Made by a program: the position numbers and the translations under genes. The notes beneath the pieces are model-generated. The model was not told the DNA's origin. It saw nothing but the letters and a program-made list of their open reading frames with translations, and made no database searches. DNA of 64,000 nt from Streptomyces sp. NBC_00663 (GTDB lineage Bacteria; Actinomycetota; Actinomycetes; Streptomycetales; Streptomycetaceae), in NCBI RefSeq assembly GCF_036226885.1, contig NZ_CP109027.1:4960001-5024000 (forward strand), read 5' to 3'. Positions 8,142 to 14,930 of the stretch are shown piece after piece. Numbering within the stretch: the stretch's first letter is position 1; each line of letters opens with the position of its first letter.

Positions 8142-8206
8142 CGGCCGTCCCTTTCCTGATCAGTCCCGGAGCGGGGTGTCCGGTATCGTGGAGAACGGAG
8201 AGATGA

Positions 8207-8223
8207 TTTGCTTTGAAAGCAAA
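8207..8223. promoter_or_regulatory. Palindromic MarR operator
   Basis: TTTGCTTTGAAAGCAAA is a perfect 7-bp inverted repeat around TGA, in the 102-bp gap between the divergent MFS and MarR genes. It starts 21 bp before the MarR ATG. AT-rich palindromes of this type are typical MarR sites. Confidence 0.8.
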
Positions 8224-8243
8224 GGTATTGGGGGTTGTGGCTG

Positions 8244-8783
8244 ATGTCAACGCAGCGCGGGGCGCGGCGCGCCGAGGGGTCGGCGGGTGCCTCTGACGAG
8301 GCGGCTGGTGGCGGCGCCGGTGACGAGGAGATGAGCCGGGACGACGCCGTGCGCGCGATGCTCGTCCTGATGCCCCGCGTGGCCCAGCGGCTGAAGAAGA
8401 CGACCGTCCCCGAGCGGCTGAGGTCGCTCAACCTCGCCCCCCGGCATCTCTCGCTCCTGTCGCACCTGGTCTTCGACGGCCCCGCGCTGGTGAACGAGCT
8501 GGCCGCCCGGCTCCAGGTGGCGCCGACGACGGTGAGCCTGATGGTCGCGGACCTCAGCCGCCAGGGAGTGGTCGAGCGCAAGCCGGACCCCGCCGACCGG
8601 CGCCGCACGATCGTCTCCATCTCGGACGACCCCGAGACCCAGGAGGCGATCAACGGCTGGCTGGCCCGCGGCGCCAGCTCCTGGGGCAAGGCCCTCGAAC
8701 CGCTGACCCCGCGGGAACGGGCGGTGTTCGTACGGACCATGGAGGCCTACGAGCGCGGCGCCTCCGGCGAACCGGAGAGCTGA
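8244..8783 (+). CDS. MarR-family transcriptional regulator
   Basis: 179 residues. The ATG at 8244 is used rather than an in-frame TTG 9 bp upstream. A winged helix is seen at about residues 70-130: LVNELAARLQVAPTTVSLMV (helix-turn-helix), then VERKPDPADRRRTIVSIS, the classic MarR wing with the DxR signature. The N-terminal 30 residues are low-complexity Gly/Ala/Glu. It should repress the divergent MFS exporter and itself through the palindrome at 8207-8223, released by a phenolic or quinone ligand. Confidence 0.9.
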   Translation: MSTQRGARRAEGSAGASDEAAGGGAGDEEMSRDDAVRAMLVLMPRVAQRLKKTTVPERLRSLNLAPRHLSLLSHLVFDGPALVNELAARLQVAPTTVSLMVADLSRQGVVERKPDPADRRRTIVSISDDPETQEAINGWLARGASSWGKALEPLTPRERAVFVRTMEAYERGASGEPES

Positions 8784-8825
8784 CGCCCGTTCCCGGAGGG
8801 GTGCCGGGCCCGGCCTGAGTGGTCC

Positions 8826-8843
8826 TGGAGCGTTCTTCGAGTG
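8826..8843 (+). promoter_or_regulatory. SARP-type heptamer pair before the NmrA-like gene
   Basis: TGGAGCG and TCGAGTG are 11 bp apart with a TTCT spacer, close to the TCGAGCG-GTCT-TCGAGCC site before psuG. The heptamer 8 bp downstream is TGTGTTG. The first half-site deviates at one position. Confidence 0.5.
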
Positions 8844-8908
8844 GGGCCTGGTGTGTTGCGCGTCGGCGGCGGGCAACTCCGCCCGCCGCGCACTCCGGGA
8901 GGATGCGC

Positions 8909-9910
8909 ATGCCCGAGACCGTGCTGGTCACCGGTGCCACCGGAACGGTGGGACGCCGCCTCGTCGCGGCGCTGAGCGGCCAGGGGAGCCAGGGAAGCAG
9001 GGGGAGCCAGGGGGGTGGGCGGTTCACCGTCCGCGCCCTGGTCCGTGACCCCGGGCGCACCGGGCCGCCCGAAGGCGCGGACGAGACCGTGCCCGGGGAC
9101 CTGACCGACTCCGCCGCGATGGCCGAGGCCCTGCACGGCGTCTCCACCGCCTTCGTCGTCCTGGCCGCGGACGCCGGGGACGCGTTCGCGCAGGCCGCGG
9201 AGAAGACCGAGACGCTCCGTCATCTGGTCGTCGTCTCCGCGGACGCGCCCCCCGACTCCGCGGACCGCGGGCCGCTCTTCGCCCGCCATGTGCTCGGCGA
9301 GGCGCGGATGGCCGCCACCGGGGTGCCGGTCACCGTGCTCAGGCCCGCCCCGTTCGCGACCCAGGCGCTGGGCTGGGCCGCGGATCTGGCCGCCGGGGAC
9401 ACGGTGGGCGTCGTCCACCCCGACCTCGCCGTCCCGGTGATCGACCCGCGGGACGTCGCCGAGGCGGCCGCCGCCGCGCTGCGGGGCGTCCCGCCGGACC
9501 GGTCCCGGGTGCTGGCGCTCTCGGGGCCGCAGCTCCTCGACGTCCCCGAGCGGGTGCGCATCCTCGGGGAGGTGCTCGGCCGCGAGCTGAGCGTGGCACG
9601 GGTGGAGCCCGACGTCTGGGTGGACCGGGTCGCCCCGTTCCTGCCCGAGGCCTACGCCCGTGGCCTGCTGGACGTGGAGCGCCATCTGTACGAGCGCCGG
9701 CTGCCGGTCGTACCGGCCGTACGGGAGCTCACCGGCCGGGCGCCCCGCTCCTTCCGCACCTGGGCGGAGGACCACGCGGCGGCATTCGGTGCCCCCGGCC
9801 GGCGGCCGGCGCCGCAGCCATCACCGGCGCCGCAGCCATCGCACTCGCCACAGTCGTCGCCGTCATCGCCCTCATCGCCGTCATCGCCGTCATCCAAGGA
9901 GGCATCATGA
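8909..9910 (+). CDS. NmrA/NAD(P)H-binding oxidoreductase-like protein
   Basis: 333 residues. The ATG at 8909 is placed 6 bp after GGGAGG; an ATG at 8903 is too close. The N-terminal Rossmann motif VLVTGATGTVGRRL is typical of atypical SDRs of the NmrA group, and no YxxxK catalytic pair is obvious. Such proteins bind NAD(P)H and act as reductases or redox sensors; I recall ActVA-ORF4 of actinorhodin as a similar one. The last 40 residues are low-complexity Pro/Ser/Gln repeats from 9-bp TCGCCGTCA-like units. The stop overlaps the start of the next gene by ATGA. Confidence 0.78.
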   Translation: MPETVLVTGATGTVGRRLVAALSGQGSQGSRGSQGGGRFTVRALVRDPGRTGPPEGADETVPGDLTDSAAMAEALHGVSTAFVVLAADAGDAFAQAAEKTETLRHLVVVSADAPPDSADRGPLFARHVLGEARMAATGVPVTVLRPAPFATQALGWAADLAAGDTVGVVHPDLAVPVIDPRDVAEAAAAALRGVPPDRSRVLALSGPQLLDVPERVRILGEVLGRELSVARVEPDVWVDRVAPFLPEAYARGLLDVERHLYERRLPVVPAVRELTGRAPRSFRTWAEDHAAAFGAPGRRPAPQPSPAPQPSHSPQSSPSSPSSPSSPSSKEAS

Positions 9911-10383
9911 GCACCGCCGCCGCCCGCCCCACCGCCTCGACCTCCGTCCGGCAGACCGCCCAGTCGGGGCTCTACGCGGAGGTCCAGCTCTTCTACGCCC
10001 GTCAGGTCCACCACCTCGACGCCGTCCGCGCCGAGGAGTTCGCGGCCACCTTCGCCGAGGACGCGCTGTTCGCGCACTCCCCGGACGAGCCCGCGGTCCG
10101 CGGCCGGGCCAACATCGCCAGGGAGGTACGGGCCTACAACGAGCGGCGCTTCCGGACCGACCCGGTGCAGCGCCGGCACTGGTTCACCATGCTCGACGTA
10201 CGGGAGCAGGACGACGGCTCCGTCCACACCGAGTACTACGCCCTGATCGGCACCACCCGGCCGGGCGAGCCCCGCCCCGTGATCGCGCCGAGCTGCCTGG
10301 TGCGCGACGTGCTCGTCCGTGAGGACGGCGAACTGCGCACGCTGAAGCGGGAAGTGACGCAGGATCAGGAGATCGCGGGCTGA
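9907..10383 (+). CDS. SnoaL/NTF2-like small protein of polyketide type
   Basis: 158 residues. It overlaps the previous gene by ATGA. The segment EVQLFYARQVHHLDAVRAEEFAATFAED, followed by an alpha+beta pattern ending in LKREVTQD, matches the NTF2-like/SnoaL_4 fold common in aromatic polyketide clusters (ActVI-ORFA is a comparable case). Members act as cyclases, epimerases, dehydratases or hydroxylation helpers on ring systems; the exact reaction cannot be read from sequence. Context supports a tailoring role. It converges on the dehydrogenase gene across a 13-bp hairpin. Confidence 0.75.
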   Translation: MSTAAARPTASTSVRQTAQSGLYAEVQLFYARQVHHLDAVRAEEFAATFAEDALFAHSPDEPAVRGRANIAREVRAYNERRFRTDPVQRRHWFTMLDVREQDDGSVHTEYYALIGTTRPGEPRPVIAPSCLVRDVLVREDGELRTLKREVTQDQEIAG

Positions 10384-10410
10384 CCGGACCTGACCGGACG
10401 CGGAAGCGGC

Positions 10411-10444
10411 GATGCGGGCCGGGCGACGTGCCCCGGCCCGCATC
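10411..10444. terminator. Bidirectional terminator hairpin
   Basis: A 13-bp perfect stem GATGCGGGCCGGG with its complement and an 8-nt loop lie between the converging NTF2-like and dehydrogenase genes. Confidence 0.75.
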
Positions 10445-10456
10445 GTGGTCGTACGG

Positions 10457-11419
10457 TCAGGCCCCCGGTCCGTCGCTCTCCACCGGTCCGGACTCCCGGA
10501 CCGCCGCGATGACCGCGTTCTGCCCCCGGTCGCGCCAGGCGGCGAGCCGTTGGTAGTCGTACCCGCCGAACGCCTCGTCGGCCTGGTCGAGGAGGGTCTC
10601 CTTGAGTTCCTCGTCGACCGCGGGATTGCCGAGCCCGGCCCAGCCGCGCTCCAGGCCGTCGCCCAGGTGTGCCATCAGATGGCGCAGCCCGCCCTCGCCG
10701 CCGCCCAGATGGAAGGCCCGGAAGGGACCGGTGACCGCCCACCGGGAACCGAGGGACGCGGTGACGATGTCGTCCAGCTCGCCCACCGTGACGACACCTT
10801 CGCGCACCAGGTGGATGCTCTCGCGCAGCAGCGCCGACTGAAGCCGGTTGGCGACGAACCCGGGTACGGCGCGGCGCAGCAGCACCGGTGTCTTGCCCAG
10901 ACCGCGGTAGAAGTCCATGACCGCCTCGACCCGCGCCGGCTCAGCCTCCTCGGCGGCCACGACCTCCACCAGCGGCACGATGTGCGGCGGATTGAACGGA
11001 TGCCCCACGATCACCCGCCCCGGCTTGTCGAGCGTGGCACCCAGGTCGGCCGGGAGCAGCGTGGACGTCGAGGACAGCAGCAGGGCGTCCGGCGCGGCTT
11101 CGGCGACCGCGCGGAAGACGTCCTGCTTCAGCGCCAGGTTCTCCAGCACGTTCTCCTGGACGACCTGGGCCCCCTCGGCGGCCTCCGCGGGGCTGCCCCA
11201 GAAGGTGAGCCGCGACGCCAGCCGTTCGGGGGGCAGCCGGCCGCCGGGCAGGGAACGGGCGTACAGCGGAAGGGCGCGTGTGACCTGTTCCTCGGCGTCC
11301 GGGCGGGTACTGCTGATCCGGACGTCGAGACCGGCGGCGGCGAACAGCGCCGTCCAGCCGAGGGCGATGGTCCCGGTGCCGAGGACGGCGACCGTGCGGG
11401 GGTTCTCGAAACCGGTCAT
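10457..11419 (-). CDS. 3-hydroxyacyl-CoA dehydrogenase family ketoreductase, ActVI-ORF1-like
   Basis: 320 residues. The N-terminal GxGxxG Rossmann motif reads VAVLGTGTIALGW. The catalytic region has SSTSTL and the HPFNPPHIVPLVEVV block, with His as the catalytic base of this family. The C-terminal helical domain contains GFVANRLQSALLRESIHLV. In pyranonaphthoquinone pathways the ActVI-ORF1 type reduces the C3 ketone of the polyketide intermediate and sets its stereochemistry; fatty-acid or carnitine-type oxidation is the alternative. The start overlaps the SARP stop by 4 bp, so regulator and enzyme are translationally coupled. Confidence 0.82.
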   Translation of the reverse strand: MTGFENPRTVAVLGTGTIALGWTALFAAAGLDVRISSTRPDAEEQVTRALPLYARSLPGGRLPPERLASRLTFWGSPAEAAEGAQVVQENVLENLALKQDVFRAVAEAAPDALLLSSTSTLLPADLGATLDKPGRVIVGHPFNPPHIVPLVEVVAAEEAEPARVEAVMDFYRGLGKTPVLLRRAVPGFVANRLQSALLRESIHLVREGVVTVGELDDIVTASLGSRWAVTGPFRAFHLGGGEGGLRHLMAHLGDGLERGWAGLGNPAVDEELKETLLDQADEAFGGYDYQRLAAWRDRGQNAVIAAVRESGPVESDGPGA

Positions 11420-12201
11420 GCCGCACTCCGCTCGTCGTCGCGGCCGGAACTGAGGATCTCCTGGTGCAGCCGCTGGATCCGGGTGCACGGCTCCACGCCG
11501 AGCTCCCGCATCAGCGTGCCGCGCAACTGCTGGAACGCCTCCAGCGCCCGCCAGGTGTGGCCGGAGCGGTGCAGGGCGGTCATCAGCAGCGCCCAGATGT
11601 TCTCGCTGAGTGGGTTGTGGGCGGCGACGGTCACCAGCTCCGCGAGGATCTCCCCGTGCCGCCCCATCCGGAGGTCGGCCGACAGGCACAACTCCAGGGC
11701 CCGGGTGCGGGCTTCGTCCATCGCGAGGATCTCGATGTCCAGGATGCGCCCGGCCGGTACGTCGGCCAGGGCCGGGCCGCGCCACATGTCCAGCGCCTGC
11801 CGCAGCAGGGCGGAGGCCTCGGCGGGTGCTCTGCGCTCCAGCGCGAGGGCGCCCGCGGCGGCCTTCTCGTGGAACCGCGCCATGTCGGACCGGCCGGGCT
11901 CGGCACCCAGCTGATAACTGCCGAACCGGGTGATGAGAACGTCTTTCGCGGTAAGCGGCGAGCCCGCCGGGAGCGCCTTCCTGATGAGCCGCCGTAATTG
12001 CATGACATAGGTCTGCAACGTGGTCTGCGCGCTGCGGGGTATGTGCTCACCCCACAGTTCCTCCATGAGCGTCGGGATCGGGACGAGATGTCCCGACCGC
12101 AGGGCGAGAAGTGCCAGGAGCTGACGGGGTTTTCCGGCGCTGGGCACCAGTGAGGTGCCGGCCAGGCGTACGTGCAGCGGACCCATTACCTCGATATCCA
12201 T
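11416..12201 (-). CDS. SARP-family pathway activator
   Basis: 261 residues, the size of small SARPs such as ActII-ORF4 and RedD. An OmpR-like winged helix covers about residues 1-95 (GKPRQLLALLALRSGHLVPIPTLMEELWG; TTLQTYVMQLRR) and a bacterial transcriptional activator (BTAD) domain follows (ARFHEKAAAGALAL to GVEPCTRIQRLHQEIL). SARPs bind direct heptamer repeats next to the -35 region and activate antibiotic genes. Matching TCGAGnn pairs precede at least four transcription units here. It is transcribed together with the 3-hydroxyacyl-CoA dehydrogenase. Confidence 0.93.
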   Translation of the reverse strand: MDIEVMGPLHVRLAGTSLVPSAGKPRQLLALLALRSGHLVPIPTLMEELWGEHIPRSAQTTLQTYVMQLRRLIRKALPAGSPLTAKDVLITRFGSYQLGAEPGRSDMARFHEKAAAGALALERRAPAEASALLRQALDMWRGPALADVPAGRILDIEILAMDEARTRALELCLSADLRMGRHGEILAELVTVAAHNPLSENIWALLMTALHRSGHTWRALEAFQQLRGTLMRELGVEPCTRIQRLHQEILSSGRDDERSAA

Positions 12202-12327
12202 GACTCGGCCTTCGCTCGGAAATCAGGACGGCCTTGAGTCTGGCACGAGTAATTCGCGGTTCCCAGTGATCCCTTCATGACTCGACGGGATATTTTCATG
12301 CCTGCGGCAGGGAATATTGACAAGCTG

Positions 12328-12933
12328 TCAGATGAGCCCGTCCTCGCGCGCCATCCGGATGGCATCGACACGATTCCGGGCGTTCAACTTGCTGACGATC
12401 GCGGTGAGATAGTTGCGCACCGTACCCGCCGACAGATGGAGCTGGGCGGCGATGTGGCCCGCGTCGTGGCCGTCCGCCGCGCGCGCCAGCACCTCGGTCT
12501 CGCGCGGGGTGAGGATGCCGGAACCGAGGGTGAGCGCCTCCAGCGTCATGTCCTGGTCGTAGACCCGCTGTCCCGTCATGACGTCACGCACCGCGGCCGC
12601 GAGCCGGTCCGGCGGCGCGTCCTTGAGCAGCAGTCCCTCCAGTCCGGCGTCCAGGGCCCGGCGCACCACCGCGGGCCGTGCCGTGCTGGTCAGGATGAGG
12701 GTGCGGCACTCCGGCAGGGTCGCGCGCAGCTGTGCGGCGGCGGTCAGGCCGTCGGTGCCGGGCAGCCCCACGTCGATGAGGGCCACGTCGGGGCGGGTCC
12801 GCCCAGCGGTGGGCACGATCTCGTCACCGTGGCCGATCTCGGCCACCACCGTGAAGTCCGGTTCGAGATTCAGCAGGGCGACCAGCGCCCCGCGGACCAT
12901 GTGCGCGTCCTCCGCGATGAGTAGACGTACCAC
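12328..12933 (-). CDS. NarL/LuxR-type response regulator (DesR-like)
   Basis: 201 residues from the GTG at 12933, preceded by GGGAGG; a longer upstream frame is not supported. The receiver domain has EDAH near the start, the phospho-acceptor Asp in VALIDVGLPG, the Thr/Ser of ILTST and the Lys of LLLKDAPP. The C-terminal LuxR helix-turn-helix reads LTPRETEVLARAADG then LSAGTVRNYLTAIVSKL. No kinase is adjacent; the only histidine kinase in the window (23511-24725) is of the matching HPK7 class. It is divergent from the KASIII gene, with a SARP-type site in the gap. Confidence 0.9.
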   Translation of the reverse strand: MVRLLIAEDAHMVRGALVALLNLEPDFTVVAEIGHGDEIVPTAGRTRPDVALIDVGLPGTDGLTAAAQLRATLPECRTLILTSTARPAVVRRALDAGLEGLLLKDAPPDRLAAAVRDVMTGQRVYDQDMTLEALTLGSGILTPRETEVLARAADGHDAGHIAAQLHLSAGTVRNYLTAIVSKLNARNRVDAIRMAREDGLI

Positions 12934-13052
12934 GTCAGCGGCCTCCCCCGAGCTGCCCTTGGTCGTCGGCTGAAAAGAGCCTTGCCCAACAGTACGGCTG
13001 GTACTGACGTTGCCACAGACAACTATCAGCCAATCAAGCAAGTATGTGTTCG

Positions 13053-13073
13053 GGGTCGAGTCGCACTCGAGAA
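13053..13073. promoter_or_regulatory. SARP-type heptamer pair between response regulator and KASIII
   Basis: On the plus strand TCGAGTC (13056) and TCGAGAA (13067) are 11 bp apart. Read on the minus strand the same DNA gives TCGAGTG and TCGACCC, with TACTTG 8 bp later as a candidate -10 for the response regulator. The site could serve either divergent gene. Confidence 0.55.
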
Positions 13074-13162
13074 GTGCTCCACCGGTCGCGGTGAGGGTGC
13101 GCCGTGTTCTTTTCTCACTCCTGCGGAGTTTTCCTCGTCAGCACGGCGAAGTGGAGAAGGCG

Positions 13163-14173
13163 TTGACAAGAACGACAGGTATCAGGGTTTCCGATACGCC
13201 GCACCCGCGCACGAGTTCATACGGCAGGATTCTCGGCGTCGGCGGCTATCGCCCCCGCACGGTGATCGACAATGCGGAGTTGTGCCGGACGCTCGACTCC
13301 ACGCCCGAGTGGATCGAATCCCGCTCCGGTATTCGTGAGCGACGCTTCGCGGCCCCCGACGAAACGCTGGAGCAGATGGCCGTGGCGGCGTCGGGCAAGG
13401 CGCTCGCCCAGGCCGGGATCGGCCCGGAGGACCTCGATTTCGTCCTGATCGCCACGATGACGAACCTGCGGCACGCCCCGCCGCTGTCGGCCCGTATCGC
13501 GCGCTCCCTCGGGGCCGACCGGGCCGCCGCGCTGGACACCTCGGCCGCGTGCTCCGGGTTCTGCCACACCCTGGCGATCGCGGCGGACATGGTGAGCGCG
13601 GGCAGTGCCCGCCATGTCCTGGTGATCGGCGCGGACCGGATGACGGACATAGTGCAGCGCACCGACCGGGGCAGCGCGTTCCTGTTCGCCGACGGCGCGG
13701 GCGCGGTGGTGGTGGGACCGTCGGACGAGCCAGGGTTCGGCCCCGTCGTACGGCGCACGGACAGCCGGTACGTCGACTCGGTCTGGATGACGGCCCCTTG
13801 GTCCGAGGGCGGTGAGCGGCCGTGGCTGCGCATCGACGGCCGGCGCATCTTCCGCTGGGCCATGGACGAGGTGGCGCCGGCCGCCGAGGAGATGCTGCGG
13901 GTCGCCGGTGTCGCCCCCGACCGGCTGGGCACCTTCGTCCCGCATCAGGCGAACGTGCGGATGATCGAGCTGATGGCGGACCGCCTGGGCCTTGGCCCGG
14001 AGACGGTCGTGGCCAGGGACGTCGTCCACACCGGCAACACCTCCGCCGCGTCGGTGCCGCTCGCGCTCGACGCCGTGCTCGCCGAGGGGCGGGTGGGCCG
14101 GGGCGACACCGCCCTGCTGATCGGGTTCGGCGCGGGGCTGAGCTTCGCCGGGCAGGTGGTGGTGCTGCCATGA
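13163..14173 (+). CDS. KASIII (FabH-like) 3-oxoacyl-ACP synthase
   Basis: 336 residues from a TTG at 13163, placed 6 bp after GGAG; a GTG at 13151 is an alternative. The full catalytic triad is present: Cys in DTSAACSGFCH, His in FVPHQANVRM, Asn in HTGNTSAASVP. The FabH signature TPEWIESRSGIRERRFA is intact. KASIII enzymes condense a short acyl-CoA with malonyl-ACP; in aromatic polyketide clusters they choose non-acetate starters, and some relatives transfer acyl groups. The gene is coupled by ATGA to the flavin reductase. Primary-metabolism fabH normally lies in the fab operon, so this copy is probably pathway-specific. Confidence 0.88.
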   Translation: MTRTTGIRVSDTPHPRTSSYGRILGVGGYRPRTVIDNAELCRTLDSTPEWIESRSGIRERRFAAPDETLEQMAVAASGKALAQAGIGPEDLDFVLIATMTNLRHAPPLSARIARSLGADRAAALDTSAACSGFCHTLAIAADMVSAGSARHVLVIGADRMTDIVQRTDRGSAFLFADGAGAVVVGPSDEPGFGPVVRRTDSRYVDSVWMTAPWSEGGERPWLRIDGRRIFRWAMDEVAPAAEEMLRVAGVAPDRLGTFVPHQANVRMIELMADRLGLGPETVVARDVVHTGNTSAASVPLALDAVLAEGRVGRGDTALLIGFGAGLSFAGQVVVLP

Positions 14174-14703
14174 CCGAGCAGACCACCGGCGTTCCGCGTT
14201 CCGTGCCGGCGGAGGCGTTCCGGGCGGCCATGGCCTGTCACGCGGCCGGCGTGGCGGTCGTCACCACCAGGGACGCGACGGGGCGCCCCTGGGGACTGAC
14301 GGTCACCTCGTTCAGCTCGGTGTCCCTGGAGCCGCCGCTGGTCGTGGCGTGCGTGGCCCGTCGCGCGGGCGGCTACCGGGCGTTCGCGGACTGCACGCGG
14401 TTCGTGGTGAGCCTGCTGGACGAGGAACAGGAGGAGATCGCCGCACGGTTCGCCCGTAGCGGCGCGGACAAGTTCCCCCCGCACGAGAACGAGCACGAGC
14501 ACGACACCACCGCCCCCGGCATGCCCCCGGGGGTGCCGGGAGCCCTGTGCCGGCTCGACTGCCGCGTCCACGCCCGCCACCCGGCGGGCGACCACCTGCT
14601 CCTCGTCGGCCGGGTGACCGAGGCACACCACCGCGAGGGCACCCCCCTCATCCACCACCGCCGAACCTTCCACACCCTGCACCCGAACGCCGTACGGTCC
14701 TGA
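14170..14703 (+). CDS. Flavin reductase (ActVB-like)
   Basis: 177 residues. The ATG at 14170 overlaps the KASIII stop. The sequence shows the flavin-reductase-like split barrel: FRAAMACHAAGVAVVTTRD, then GLTVTSFSSVSLEPPLVVACV (flavin phosphate/ribityl binding), and GRVTEAHHREGTPLIHHRRTFHTL at the C-terminus. It reduces FMN or FAD with NAD(P)H and hands it to a partner oxygenase, most likely the acyl-CoA-dehydrogenase-fold monooxygenase at 5209-6396. A small His/Glu-rich insert (HENEHEHDTT) lies near residue 110. Confidence 0.88.
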   Translation: MTEQTTGVPRSVPAEAFRAAMACHAAGVAVVTTRDATGRPWGLTVTSFSSVSLEPPLVVACVARRAGGYRAFADCTRFVVSLLDEEQEEIAARFARSGADKFPPHENEHEHDTTAPGMPPGVPGALCRLDCRVHARHPAGDHLLLVGRVTEAHHREGTPLIHHRRTFHTLHPNAVRS

Positions 14704-14844
14704 AGGCGGGGATGCCGAGCCGGCCACGGGCCGGTTCGCGCGGGTCGGCCGGGCCCGGGGACTCCGGGTCGGGCCGCCGGGGTCGTAGGGCTGGGGCGTG
14801 GCGGTTGGCCCGGCCCATACGCGCGGGGTCGTATCGACCGCGTC

Positions 14845-14903
14845 AGGGCCCGGCCGGCGGGGCGAGGAACCGGAATGGTTGCTCGCCCCGCCGGCCGGGC
14901 CCT
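14845..14903. terminator. Very strong bidirectional terminator
   Basis: A perfect 22-bp GC-rich stem (14845-14866 with 14882-14903) and a 15-nt loop lie between the converging flavin reductase and CarB-like genes. It forms the boundary between the two sub-loci. Confidence 0.85.
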
Positions 14904-14930
14904 GTCGGTGTGTCTGGTCGGTGTGTCTGA

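Noticed and set aside
9800..9907. A membrane helix read from the 9-bp repeats in another frame (AVIALIAVI)
   Set aside because: No start codon or ribosome site serves this frame; it is a by-product of the repeat.
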